In this document: piece by piece, positions 26,767 through 35,278 of the stretch
Numbering within the stretch: position 1 is the stretch's first letter
How the letters are laid out: each line of letters opens with the position of its first letter
The notes under the pieces: generated by a model
What the model was told of the DNA's origin: nothing
The model's database searches: none
Seen by the model: only the letters and a program-made list of their open reading frames with translations
Program-made: the position numbers and the translations under genes
Assembly: GCF_030848395.1 (NCBI RefSeq)
Contig: NZ_JAVDBT010000010.1
Location: forward strand, 62,001 to 126,000
Source: Pseudogemmobacter lacusdianii
GTDB taxonomy: Bacteria > Pseudomonadota > Alphaproteobacteria > Rhodobacterales > Rhodobacteraceae
DNA length: 64,000 nt
Direction: 5' to 3'

Positions 26767-27792
26767 ATGACCGAGATCGCCACCGTCATTGTGACCTCAA
26801 GCCCGCTTTTACTGTCACGGCTCGGCCGGGCCTTGGGCCGCTTGCCGCGGGTCAAGCTCTGCGGTCAAGCAGGCGATTTGTCGGGTGCCTATATCCGGGT
26901 CGAACAGGCCGAACCGAAAATCGTGCTTTTAGGCTCGGAAATGACGCGCCACCCCGACTTCCCCGGCCTTCTGGCAATGTTCCGAGTGATGGGGATCACT
27001 TGGCTGCGCATTGGCAATGAGGCAGCGCGCCCCGGCGCATCCGAGGCGGTCCTAAATCCCGAAGATAGCCCAGAGGCGATGCTGACATCTATCTGTAACG
27101 CACTGGCAAAAAACGATGAATCAGGATCGACAATGCCTTTGGTGCCGCGTGCACCCTTGGCTCTGGGGCGTGGTAGACCTGACCGTTTCATCCTGATCGG
27201 CTCTTCGACAGGCGGCATTGACGCATTGTTGCGCGTGCTTTCAGTTTTCCCTGCCGACTGCCCGCCTACGGCAATCGTTCAGCACACCGGCTCCTCCTTT
27301 TCGGACAGTCTGATCCGCCTCTTGGACCGCAGTTGCGCCGCACAGGTCAGGCCGGCGCAACCAGGCCTGCCGCTTGTTCCAGGCCAGGTCGTGGTCGGCG
27401 CCGGATGTGGCGCGCATATGCTTTTAAACCCAGGTCCGCCGCCCAAGGTTCAGCTTGCGGCAGGCGAGCCAGTCTCGGGTCATTTGCCATCGGTGGATGA
27501 GCTTTTTCGCTCGGCCGTGCCGATCGCCACGCGGGTCACAGCGGCTTTGCTGACCGGAATGGGGCGAGACGGCGCGCAAGGCATGCTAGAGCTGCGCCGC
27601 GCCGGCGCTTTTACGATTGCGCAAGATGAAGCCAGTTCAGTGGTTTACGGCATGCCGCGCGCGGCGTGGGAGCTGGGGGCTGTTGAGAGCCGCCTCCCCC
27701 TTATGCAGATCGGGCCAGAACTTCTGAACCGATGCACCGGCCGAGCCATGTCAGTCGTCGGTGATCGCAAAGCGATGGGTGCCACCAGATGA
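26767..27792 (+). CDS. cheB: CheB methylesterase with a degenerate receiver domain
   Basis: Receptor methylesterase/deamidase, 341 aa. The C-terminal catalytic domain is intact: Ser147 in ILIGSSTGGIDAL, His173 in AIVQHTGSSF and Asp268 in LLTGMGRDGAQGM. The N-terminal domain has the length and strand pattern of a receiver but lacks the working residues. The acidic pair is T10-S11 in VIVTSSPLLL, the phosphorylated Asp is Gly56 in KIVLLGSEMT, and the usual KP is N97-P98. CheA therefore probably cannot activate it by phosphorylation. The start chosen is the ATG at 26767 after AAAAAGG; the frame from 26644 adds non-homologous sequence. It overlaps cheD by four bases. Confidence 0.85.
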   Translation: MTEIATVIVTSSPLLLSRLGRALGRLPRVKLCGQAGDLSGAYIRVEQAEPKIVLLGSEMTRHPDFPGLLAMFRVMGITWLRIGNEAARPGASEAVLNPEDSPEAMLTSICNALAKNDESGSTMPLVPRAPLALGRGRPDRFILIGSSTGGIDALLRVLSVFPADCPPTAIVQHTGSSFSDSLIRLLDRSCAAQVRPAQPGLPLVPGQVVVGAGCGAHMLLNPGPPPKVQLAAGEPVSGHLPSVDELFRSAVPIATRVTAALLTGMGRDGAQGMLELRRAGAFTIAQDEASSVVYGMPRAAWELGAVESRLPLMQIGPELLNRCTGRAMSVVGDRKAMGATR

Positions 27793-28337
27793 TGCATTTC
27801 GCGGCCAAGACGATTGTGATCGTTCAAGGTGAATTTCGTGTATCGACCCGGCCCGATGAGCAGCTTCAAACCATTCTCGGCTCTTGTGTCGCAGCCTGCA
27901 TCTGGGATCCGGAAGCGGCAGTGGGAGGAATGAACCATTTTCTACTGGCCCAATCACAAAGCAACTCTGCCAACCCTTTGCAAGAACGAGACAATCGCTA
28001 CGGCGTCCACGCGATGGAGATGCTGATCAACGCTTTGTTGCGCTTGGGTGCGCGCCGCGACGCACTGCGGGGCAAGCTTTTTGGCGGCGCGAAGATATCG
28101 GCACATCTGCGCGATATTGGCAGCTCGAACGCCGACTTTGCCCGCAACTTTTTACGCACTGAAAGCATCCCCTGCCTTGCGGAAAGCCTTGGTGGCACTT
28201 TGGCCCGCCGAGTGACCTTTCACCCCGCAACCGGCCGAGCTCGGCAATTGCTGATCCCCGGAACGCAACTCGATGAAACGCCGCTGCGCACACCGCCGCC
28301 GCGGCCAACGCCGCCGACACAAGTTGAGCTTTTTTGA
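27789..28337 (+). CDS. cheD: Chemoreceptor glutamine deamidase CheD
   Basis: A 182 aa deamidase that converts receptor glutamines to glutamates and can bind CheC/CheY partners in other bacteria. The catalytic Cys33 is in TILGSCVAACIWD, the His50 in GGMNHFLL, and the conserved RYGVHAMEMLINALL and GKLFGGAKI segments follow. The C-terminal 25 residues are Pro-rich (TPLRTPPPRPTPPTQ) and probably disordered. The start overlaps the cheB stop; a second in-frame ATG is at 27792. It is the last gene of the operon and is followed by a strong hairpin. Confidence 0.9.
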   Translation: MMHFAAKTIVIVQGEFRVSTRPDEQLQTILGSCVAACIWDPEAAVGGMNHFLLAQSQSNSANPLQERDNRYGVHAMEMLINALLRLGARRDALRGKLFGGAKISAHLRDIGSSNADFARNFLRTESIPCLAESLGGTLARRVTFHPATGRARQLLIPGTQLDETPLRTPPPRPTPPTQVELF

Positions 28338-28341
28338 TACC

Positions 28342-28371
28342 TGGCCGCATCAGGTATTCCCGATGCGGCCA
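28342..28371. terminator. Hairpin ending the chemotaxis operon
   Basis: Ten-base-pair stem: TGGCCGCATC (28342-28351) pairs with GATGCGGCCA (28362-28371) around a ten-base loop. There is no T-run, so termination may need Rho or the stem may protect the 3' end. It sits between the convergent cheD and serine hydrolase genes. Confidence 0.5.
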
Positions 28372-28417
28372 AAGCACCGCTGCACGTTCCCCGAAATCAG
28401 ATGCCCCCGGCCAAAAC

Positions 28418-29584
28418 CTAGCTGAAATGCTGGAAAATCGCCTCAAACAGAGCAATGTTCCGCTGATCTTGATCATCGTCGACCGGCTCTGCCTGCGATG
28501 AGAATTTCACCAGCACCGTCTCACTAGCCGGATCGACCGCCAACCACTGCCCGTGGATCCCAATGGCACCGAACCAGCCCGAGGCGGCCCGATACCATTG
28601 GTTGCGATAGGCGCCGCCGGGCAGAAGTTCGGGGAAATCTCCCCGTTCCCAATCACCGCGATCTCCGTTTTCAACCGTATCGCGCACCCAAGCCTCGGGC
28701 AGAACCCGGCCGCCGGGCGCCATACCCCCTTGGCGCATCATCTCGCCAACACGGGCGAGATCCCGCGCTGCAAGGAGACCGCCCCCCGCCGCGCGGGGCG
28801 TTCCTATGGCATCCACCGTCAAACCCAAGGGGCCCTGCGCACCGATCTTTTGCCAGATCAGCCGGTCAAGCAGATCCGCAAGCCTTGCGCCGCCCGCCCG
28901 CTCGACCACCACCCCCAGCATGTCCGAGACCGGAGAGCGGTAGCGGAAACTGCCGCCATGCGCGCAATCTTGGCCGGGAATAGTGCACAAAAATTGGCGC
29001 AAATTCTCGCCATCATTGCCGGGGTTCCACAGCATTGCCCGGCGATAGCGGGCAAAGGGGCTGTCGGGATCCAGATAAGCCTCGTCGAACTGCAGCTGCA
29101 CCGTCATGTCCAGAAGATGCCGCAGCGTGGCATTGCCAAAAGCGCTTTGCGCCGCTTCGGGCACGAAGCGCGTCACCGGATCTTCGGGGCTGAGAAGGCC
29201 CTGCGCTTCTAATGCGCCCGCCACCAATGCGGTCAGCGATTTGGTGATGGAAAACACCAGGTGCGGCCGGGCCGGATCCGCGTAAGGTGCTGACCAATCA
29301 GCCAAAAATTCACCGCCCCGCATTATAGTGAAAAGGTCGGTTGCGCTTGCGGCAAGATGATCGGCCAGGCTGGCGCGCTGGCCTTGGACCGTAAAACTTT
29401 GCGTCAGAATTGCAGGATCGGCACCTGGCTCTTCATGCTTCATCACCGCAGCTGCGCGCCAGGCCGTCGGGACCACTTCGGCGACGTTTTGAAAGGCCCA
29501 ATGGCTGAAAGGGGCCTGCCGCCAATTTGCCAGCCCCACATCAGCCCGGTCAAAGCCGTAGCGCGTCGCGAATTCCGTCGTCAT
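28418..29584 (-). CDS. Serine hydrolase, beta-lactamase/6-aminohexanoate-dimer hydrolase family
   Basis: Penicillin-binding-protein-fold esterase or amidase, 388 aa. The SxxK motif is S112-I-T-K115 in HLVFSITKSLTALV, and the Tyr motif is Y215-R-S217 in GSFRYRSPVSDML. The segment ATLRHLLDMTVQLQFDEAY, with its DMT, is typical of the EstB/NylB branch. No signal peptide is evident, so it is probably cytoplasmic. Its natural substrate is unknown, and a true beta-lactamase function is unlikely. It is transcribed towards the che operon end and 60 bases downstream of glpR on the same strand. Confidence 0.8.
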   Translation of the reverse strand: MTTEFATRYGFDRADVGLANWRQAPFSHWAFQNVAEVVPTAWRAAAVMKHEEPGADPAILTQSFTVQGQRASLADHLAASATDLFTIMRGGEFLADWSAPYADPARPHLVFSITKSLTALVAGALEAQGLLSPEDPVTRFVPEAAQSAFGNATLRHLLDMTVQLQFDEAYLDPDSPFARYRRAMLWNPGNDGENLRQFLCTIPGQDCAHGGSFRYRSPVSDMLGVVVERAGGARLADLLDRLIWQKIGAQGPLGLTVDAIGTPRAAGGGLLAARDLARVGEMMRQGGMAPGGRVLPEAWVRDTVENGDRGDWERGDFPELLPGGAYRNQWYRAASGWFGAIGIHGQWLAVDPASETVLVKFSSQAEPVDDDQDQRNIALFEAIFQHFS

Positions 29585-29647
29585 TTTGCCGCCCTCCCCA
29601 GTTGGTTACGCATGGGTAACCAGAGCCAAGTGACCAAGCAAGCGCCG

Positions 29648-30406
29648 CTAGCCAAGCACGACGCGGGTGTTCCACTCTTGGCACGCGCGGGCCAATGTCG
29701 GCGGGAAGGCCTGGTCGGTAAAGACTGTGTCAATCGCGCTGAGCGAGGCGATGCGTGCGGGCGCCGAACGGCCCAGCTTTGAACGATCAGTGACCAAAAA
29801 GCTGCGACGCGCCCGGGCCAGAATAGCGCGGCTGACCCGCACTTCAGCCAGATCAAAGTCCAGCATATCGCCGTCCAGATCCAAAGCCGAGGTCCCAATC
29901 ACCGCAAAGTCCACCTTGAACTGATCGAAGAATTGGATCGCCAGATCGCCCACCAACCCCCCGTCCGAGCGACGCAACGTACCCCCCGTGACAATGATCT
30001 CGCAGCCCGGATTGGCCTGCAAGGTGTTGGCAACGTTCATATTGTTGGTGATCACCGTGATATTCTTATGGTGCAAAAGCGCGCGCGCGACGGCCTCGGT
30101 GGTGGTGCCAAGGTTCAAGATGAGGCTTGAGTTATCGGGGATCTCAGCCGCACAGGCCCGTGCAATCGCCTCTTTCGCCTCTTGCGCCATTCTGCGCCGC
30201 TGCTCATAGCCGATGTTCACCACGCCCGTGCGCGCCACCGCACCGCCGTGGATGCGGTCAAGAAATCCTGCCTCGGCCAATTCCGTCAAATCGCGGCGAA
30301 TGGTTTGCAGCGTCACATCAAAGCGTTGCGCAAGATCTTCGACCACCACGCGCCCCTCGGCGCGGGCAATTTCAACGATCTCTGTCTGTCGAAGGCTTAT
30401 CGCCAT
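29648..30406 (-). CDS. glpR: DeoR-family glycerol regulon repressor
   Basis: DeoR-type repressor, 252 aa, the same length as E. coli GlpR, that senses glycerol-3-phosphate. The N-terminal winged helix is at residues 5-60 (RQTEIVEIARAEGRVVVEDL, then FDVTLQTIRRDLTELAEAG with LDRIHGGA). The sugar-phosphate-binding domain includes LNLGTTTEAVARAL and TGGTLRRSDGGLVG. The ATG at 30404-30406 matches the family start; the frame runs upstream to 30514 without homology. It is divergent from glpD, with operator-like half-sites between them. Confidence 0.88.
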   Translation of the reverse strand: MAISLRQTEIVEIARAEGRVVVEDLAQRFDVTLQTIRRDLTELAEAGFLDRIHGGAVARTGVVNIGYEQRRRMAQEAKEAIARACAAEIPDNSSLILNLGTTTEAVARALLHHKNITVITNNMNVANTLQANPGCEIIVTGGTLRRSDGGLVGDLAIQFFDQFKVDFAVIGTSALDLDGDMLDFDLAEVRVSRAILARARRSFLVTDRSKLGRSAPARIASLSAIDTVFTDQAFPPTLARACQEWNTRVVLG

Positions 30407-30514
30407 TTGGCCGTTAATCCCTCCAAGTCTCTTGCTGCGACTGCATTCGCTTTTGTGCGATTGCGGCAAGCTTTTCAATCCAAGGACGATATGCCGCCCC
30501 AGTCGAAATATCAA

Positions 30515-30551
30515 ATGTTCGTTTCACGCCATTCCGCACATAAACGAAAAT
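30515..30551. promoter_or_regulatory. Candidate GlpR operator between glpR and glpD
   Basis: ATGTTCGTTT (30515-30524) and AAACGAAAAT (30542-30551) are inverted half-sites matching at nine of ten positions with a 17-base spacer. Each agrees with the E. coli GlpR half-site consensus (WATKTTCGWT). The second arm covers the ATG at 30550, which argues that translation of glpD starts further downstream. Confidence 0.55.
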
Positions 30552-30642
30552 GATGATTGACGAATGGATCGTGAAAGGTGCAGGCTTGCACGGTGTCGCA
30601 CTGAGGCCGCTGGCCTTGGTCAATCTTGGGGAGGTCACGCGT

Positions 30643-32211
30643 TTGAGCGAAGCCGCAGGGTCTGGGACGACTGACCTTTTCATCATTGGTGGCGGCATCA
30701 ATGGCTGCGGCATCGCGCGCGATGCGGCAGGGCGCGGGCTTTCGGTCAGCTTAGCCGAACAGGGCGATCTGGCGCAGGCAACCTCCTCCGCCTCGACCAA
30801 ACTTTTTCATGGCGGCTTGCGCTATCTGGAATATTTCGAATTCCGCTTGGTCCGTGAGGCTTTAGAAGAGCGCGAGACCCTGCTCGTCGCGATGCCGCAT
30901 ATCTCTTGGCCCATGCGGTTTGTGCTGCCAATGCACAAGGACATGCGCTTTGACAGCGACACCCCAACCAGTCGGCTTTTGGCTTTTGCGATGCCTTGGA
31001 TGCGCGGGCGCAGACCGAGCTGGCTGATAAGGCTGGGACTTTTTCTTTACGACACAATGGGCGGGCGCAAGATCCTACCCGCAACCCGCAGCCTCGATCT
31101 TGTCGATGATCCGGCGGGCCGACCTTTGCAGGCGAAATTTCAACGGGCTTACGAATATTCCGACTGTTGGGTCGAGGATGCGCGCTTGGTGGTGCTGAAT
31201 GCCCGCGACGCCGAAGCGCGCGGCGCACAGATTATGACCCGTACCAAGGTGATCCGCGCCGAGCGTCAGGGCGAGCTTTGGCAGATCACAACCCAAGGCC
31301 CCAACGGCCAACAGCATCATTTTGCTAAGGTTTTGATCAATGCGGGCGGGCCTTGGGTCGAGGATGTGATCCGCAACGTCGCCCATATCAACTCGGCCGA
31401 AGGGGTGCGGCTGGTGCGCGGCAGCCACATTGTCACGCGCAAGCTTTACGATCACGACCGTTGTTATTTCTTTCAGGGCAGCGATGGTCGGATCATCTTT
31501 GCCATACCTTATGAGCAAGATTTTACCCTGATCGGCACCACCGATATGGACCATCAGGCGCCCCCTTCCGAGGCACATTGCACCGACACTGAGCGCGACT
31601 ATCTGCTTGGTTTTGCGTCACAATATTTCGCAAAACCGGTGACGGCCGCAGATGTGGTCTGGAGTTACTCGGGCGTGCGGCCGCTATACAATGACGGGGC
31701 GAAATCGGCCACTGCGGCGACGCGGGACTATGTTTTATCCTTGGATCAAAACGGTGCGCCTTTGCTGAACGTCTTTGGCGGCAAGATCACCACTTCGCGG
31801 CGTCTGGCGGAATCCGCGCTGGAGAAAATTGCGGACTTCTTCCCCAATCTTCCCGGAAAATGGACGGCCCGCGTCCCCCTGCCCGGCGGCGACTTTCCGC
31901 ATGATGGAAAAGCCGCGCTGGAAGCCAATCTGCGGGCGCAGTTTCCGTTTCTGACGCCCTACCACGCCGCGCGGTTGATCCGGGCCTATGGCACGGATGC
32001 GTTTTCAGTGCTGGGACCGGCGCGCAGCATGGCGGATCTGGGACGCGACTTTGGTGCGACGCTGACCGAGGCAGAGATTGATTGGTTAATGACGCGCGAA
32101 TGGGCGCGGACGGCGGAAGATGTGATTTGGAGACGCTCGAAACTGGGGCTTCGGCTCTCGGGCGCAGACGTGCAGGCAATTGAGGTGCATATGGCAGAGC
32201 GACGGGCCTAA
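30643..32211 (+). CDS. glpD: Glycerol-3-phosphate dehydrogenase, aerobic FAD type (TTG start)
   Basis: Membrane-associated flavoprotein, 522 aa, oxidising glycerol-3-phosphate to dihydroxyacetone phosphate and passing electrons to quinone. The FAD-binding fold is DLFIIGGGINGCGIARDAAG (about residues 10-29), followed by the GlpD signature SSASTKLFHGGLRYLE. The C-terminal DAO-C domain is present. I propose the TTG at 30643 with GGGGAGG eight bases upstream. The frame extends back to an ATG at 30550 that lies inside the operator-like half-site and would add 31 residues not typical of GlpD. It heads the glp operon, 27 bases before glpS. Confidence 0.88.
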   Translation: MSEAAGSGTTDLFIIGGGINGCGIARDAAGRGLSVSLAEQGDLAQATSSASTKLFHGGLRYLEYFEFRLVREALEERETLLVAMPHISWPMRFVLPMHKDMRFDSDTPTSRLLAFAMPWMRGRRPSWLIRLGLFLYDTMGGRKILPATRSLDLVDDPAGRPLQAKFQRAYEYSDCWVEDARLVVLNARDAEARGAQIMTRTKVIRAERQGELWQITTQGPNGQQHHFAKVLINAGGPWVEDVIRNVAHINSAEGVRLVRGSHIVTRKLYDHDRCYFFQGSDGRIIFAIPYEQDFTLIGTTDMDHQAPPSEAHCTDTERDYLLGFASQYFAKPVTAADVVWSYSGVRPLYNDGAKSATAATRDYVLSLDQNGAPLLNVFGGKITTSRRLAESALEKIADFFPNLPGKWTARVPLPGGDFPHDGKAALEANLRAQFPFLTPYHAARLIRAYGTDAFSVLGPARSMADLGRDFGATLTEAEIDWLMTREWARTAEDVIWRRSKLGLRLSGADVQAIEVHMAERRA

Positions 32212-32238
32212 CAGCCCGCCTCGCAGTAAGGGGCTTGG

Positions 32239-33336
32239 ATGACGCTTGAACTGCAAGACGTGACGCGTTCGGTGAATGGCAGGGTGCAGATCCACCCTAC
32301 CAGCTTGGTGCTGGAACGCGGCACAATGAACGTTCTTTTGGGTCCGACGCTTGCGGGGAAGACCTCGCTCATGCGGCTGATGGCGGGTCTGGATCAGCCC
32401 AGCGCGGGCCGTGTGCTGTGGAACGGCGCCGATGTCACCGGCCAGCGCGTGCAAGATCGCGGCGTGGCGATGGTTTACCAGCAGTTCATTAATTACCCAG
32501 GTCTTACCGTATATGACAATATCGCCTCTCCGCTACGGATCCTAAAGCGACCTGCGGCTGAGGTTGACCGCGCCGTGCGCGAGACCGCCGAGATGCTGCG
32601 TCTGACGCCGATGCTGGGGCGCAAACCCTTGGAGCTTTCGGGCGGCCAACAGCAGCGCTGCGCCTTGGCGCGGGCCTTGGTGAAGGGCGCGGGGCTGGTG
32701 CTTTTGGATGAGCCTCTGGCCAATCTCGACTATAAGCTGCGAGAAGAGCTGCGGGTGGAAATCCCAAGGATATTCGAGGCTTCCGGGGCGATCTTCGTCT
32801 ATGCCACGACCGAGCCGGAAGAGGCTTTGCTCTTGGGCGGCCAGACGGCCACGCTTTGGGAGGGGCGCGTCACTCAGATCGGCCCCACCACACAAGTCTA
32901 TCGCCAGCCCAGCGATATGGTGACCGCGCGGGTCTTCAGTGATCCGCCAATGAATTTCGCCTCTGCTCGGATCGCGCAAGGTCAGTTGATCTTGGGCGAC
33001 GGCGCAACCACGGCGGCACAAGGGGCATTTTCCGGGCTGCAAGACGGCGAATACACCGCAGGGTTCCGCGCCAACCATTTGAATTTATCGAAGGTTTCGG
33101 AAAACGCTTTGGGCTTTCCTTGCAAGGTTTTGGTGACAGAGATCACCGGCTCGGAGACCTATCTGCATCTGAGCTATGCAGGGCAGCGCTGGGTTGCGCT
33201 GGTGCATGGGGTGCAACAGCTGGCGGCGGGCGCGACGATTTCGATCTGGATCGACCCGCGCCATATCTATCTTTTCGACGGCTCTGGCACTCTGGCGGCG
33301 CCCGCCGGTTACGCCCTTACCGAGAAGGCCGCGTAA
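32239..33336 (+). CDS. glpS: Glycerol ABC importer ATPase GlpS (degenerate H-loop)
   Basis: Cytoplasmic ATPase, 365 aa, one of two different ATPases of the GlpSTPQV glycerol importer. Walker A is GPTLAGKTS (35-43), the Q-loop VYQQF (79-83), the signature LSGGQ (133-137) and Walker B LVLLDE. The H-loop His that polarises water is replaced: VYATTEPEEAL has Thr191 where the family has THDQ. A MalK-like regulatory domain follows from about residue 240. Its stop overlaps the glpT start by one base. With GlpT it probably forms a heterodimer having one good and one poor ATP site. Confidence 0.85.
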   Translation: MTLELQDVTRSVNGRVQIHPTSLVLERGTMNVLLGPTLAGKTSLMRLMAGLDQPSAGRVLWNGADVTGQRVQDRGVAMVYQQFINYPGLTVYDNIASPLRILKRPAAEVDRAVRETAEMLRLTPMLGRKPLELSGGQQQRCALARALVKGAGLVLLDEPLANLDYKLREELRVEIPRIFEASGAIFVYATTEPEEALLLGGQTATLWEGRVTQIGPTTQVYRQPSDMVTARVFSDPPMNFASARIAQGQLILGDGATTAAQGAFSGLQDGEYTAGFRANHLNLSKVSENALGFPCKVLVTEITGSETYLHLSYAGQRWVALVHGVQQLAAGATISIWIDPRHIYLFDGSGTLAAPAGYALTEKAA

Positions 33337-34406
33337 TGGCCCAGATCACCTTGTCAAATTTGGCGCATTCCTATTTGGCGCAGCCAAAATCGGATGCGGA
33401 TTACGCCCTGAAAGCGATGGACCACGTCTGGGAGGATGGCGGCGCTTACGCGCTTTTGGGCTCATCTGGTTGCGGGAAAACCACGCTTCTCAACATCATC
33501 TCGGGGCTTTTGCGCCCCAGCCAAGGCCGGGTTCTGTTCGGCGATCGCGATGTGACCGAGGCGCCGACAGCCGCGCGCAACATTGCGCAGGTCTTCCAGT
33601 TCCCGGTGGTCTACGACACGATGACCGTGCGCCAGAACCTTGCTTTTCCCTTGCGAAACAGGGGGATGGACCCGGGTTACATCGCCGGGCGCGTCAATCA
33701 TATCGCCGCGATGATCGGCATGGAGGAGCGGCTTGACCGCAAGGCCAAGGGGCTGACGGCGGATGCCAAGCAAAAGATCAGCCTTGGGCGCGGCATGGTG
33801 CGCGAGGATGTGAATGCGATCCTCTTTGATGAGCCGCTGACCGTCATCGATCCGCATATGAAATGGGAGCTGCGCACCCAGCTGAAATCGCTGCACCGCG
33901 AGTTTGGCCATACGATGATCTATGTCACCCATGACCAGACCGAGGCTTTGACCTTCGCCGATAAGGTCGTGGTGATGTATGACGGCCGCGTGGTGCAGAT
34001 GGGCACGCCGGAAGAACTGTTTGAGCGCCCAGCGCATACCTTTGTGGGCTATTTCATCGGCTCTCCGGGGATGAACCTCTTGTCTGCGGAAGTGAACGGC
34101 GCGCAGGCGCGGGTTTTAGGTGGAACGGTTGACCTGCCAGCGAGCTACAAAGCCTCGGGCAAGGTGCAGATCGGCATAAGGCCCGAGCATGTGCAGCTGA
34201 CCGCGGGCGATGGTCTGCCAGTGAAGATCAACCGGGTCGAGGATATCGGCCGCCACCGGCTGGTGCGGGCGGAGACCGCGGGGCAAAGCCTGAACATCGT
34301 GCTGCCCGAGGGCGCGTCTTTGGGGCCCGACCTCACTCATGCCCGCTTCACCCCGGAAAAGATCAGCGTCTACGCCGATGATTGGCGCATTGAGGGGGTT
34401 CGCTGA
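33336..34406 (+). CDS. glpT: Glycerol ABC importer ATPase GlpT (degenerate signature)
   Basis: Second ATPase of the glycerol importer, 356 aa. Not to be confused with the E. coli GlpT antiporter. Walker A is GSSGCGKTT (42-50), Walker B AILFDE (Asp165, Glu166) and the H-loop VTHDQTEAL with His199, all intact. The ABC signature has decayed: LTADA (140-144) replaces LSGGQ, and the D-loop reads LTVID. A TOBE-like regulatory domain ends the protein. The ATG at 33336 overlaps the glpS stop (TAATG). The longer frame from 33120 lies within glpS. Its defects complement those of GlpS. Confidence 0.85.
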   Translation: MAQITLSNLAHSYLAQPKSDADYALKAMDHVWEDGGAYALLGSSGCGKTTLLNIISGLLRPSQGRVLFGDRDVTEAPTAARNIAQVFQFPVVYDTMTVRQNLAFPLRNRGMDPGYIAGRVNHIAAMIGMEERLDRKAKGLTADAKQKISLGRGMVREDVNAILFDEPLTVIDPHMKWELRTQLKSLHREFGHTMIYVTHDQTEALTFADKVVVMYDGRVVQMGTPEELFERPAHTFVGYFIGSPGMNLLSAEVNGAQARVLGGTVDLPASYKASGKVQIGIRPEHVQLTAGDGLPVKINRVEDIGRHRLVRAETAGQSLNIVLPEGASLGPDLTHARFTPEKISVYADDWRIEGVR

Positions 34407-35278
34407 TGGAAAAGACCGTCAACAACAAGGCCTGGTTTTTGGTCTTGCCCGTTCTGGTCATCGTGGCCTTCTCGGCTGTTATCCCCTTGATGACCGTGGT
34501 GAATTACGCCTTCAACGACACATTCGGCAACAACCAGTTCTTCTGGGCGGGCTTTGAGTGGTTCGAGGACACCGTCACCTCAAGCCGGATGCATGATGCT
34601 TTGGGGCGGCAAATCCTGTTCTCGGGTATCATCCTTGCGATCGAGGTGCCTCTGGGCATTTTCATCGCGCTCAACATGCCAAAGAAAGGGTTTTGGGCCA
34701 GCTTCTGTCTGGTGCTGATGGCGCTGCCCCTCTTGATCCCCTTTAACGTGGTCGGCACGATTTGGCAGATCTTTGGCCGGGTCGATATTGGGCTTTTGGG
34801 CCGCACGCTGGCCAGCCTTGGGATTGATTACAATTATACCAATGACTGGCTGGATGCTTGGATCACCATCGTGGTGATGGATGTCTGGCACTGGACCTCG
34901 CTGGTGGCACTGCTGGCCTATGCCGGGCTGCAAAGCATTCCGCAGGCCTATTATCAGGCCGCAAAGATCGACCAAGCCAGCCGCTGGGCGATCTTTCGCT
35001 ATATCGAGCTGCCAAAGATGCAAGGCGTGCTGCTGATCGCGGTGCTCTTGCGCTTCATGGACAGTTTCATGATCTACACCGAGCCCTTCGTGCTGACCGG
35101 AGGCGGGCCCGGCAACTCGACCACCTTCCTGTCGATTGATCTGGTGAAAATGGCCGTTGGGCAGTTCGACCTTGGCCCCGCCGCCGCCTTTAGCCTGATG
35201 TATTTCTTGGTCATTTTGCTGGTGTCTTGGGTCTTCTACACCGTCATGACCAATATGGACCGGGAGAATATGCAATGA
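34406..35278 (+). CDS. glpP: Glycerol ABC importer permease GlpP
   Basis: Inner-membrane permease of the MalF/UgpA type, 290 aa, six helices. The first helix is AWFLVLPVLVIVAFSAVIP. The cytoplasmic EAA loop that contacts the ATPases reads QAYYQAAKIDQASRWAIFRY (about 195-214) followed by IELPKMQG. TEPFVLTGGGPGNSTTFLS, typical of the family, follows near residue 235. The start overlaps the glpT stop by one base (TGATG) and the end overlaps glpQ by four, so the operon is translationally coupled throughout. Confidence 0.9.
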   Translation: MEKTVNNKAWFLVLPVLVIVAFSAVIPLMTVVNYAFNDTFGNNQFFWAGFEWFEDTVTSSRMHDALGRQILFSGIILAIEVPLGIFIALNMPKKGFWASFCLVLMALPLLIPFNVVGTIWQIFGRVDIGLLGRTLASLGIDYNYTNDWLDAWITIVVMDVWHWTSLVALLAYAGLQSIPQAYYQAAKIDQASRWAIFRYIELPKMQGVLLIAVLLRFMDSFMIYTEPFVLTGGGPGNSTTFLSIDLVKMAVGQFDLGPAAAFSLMYFLVILLVSWVFYTVMTNMDRENMQ

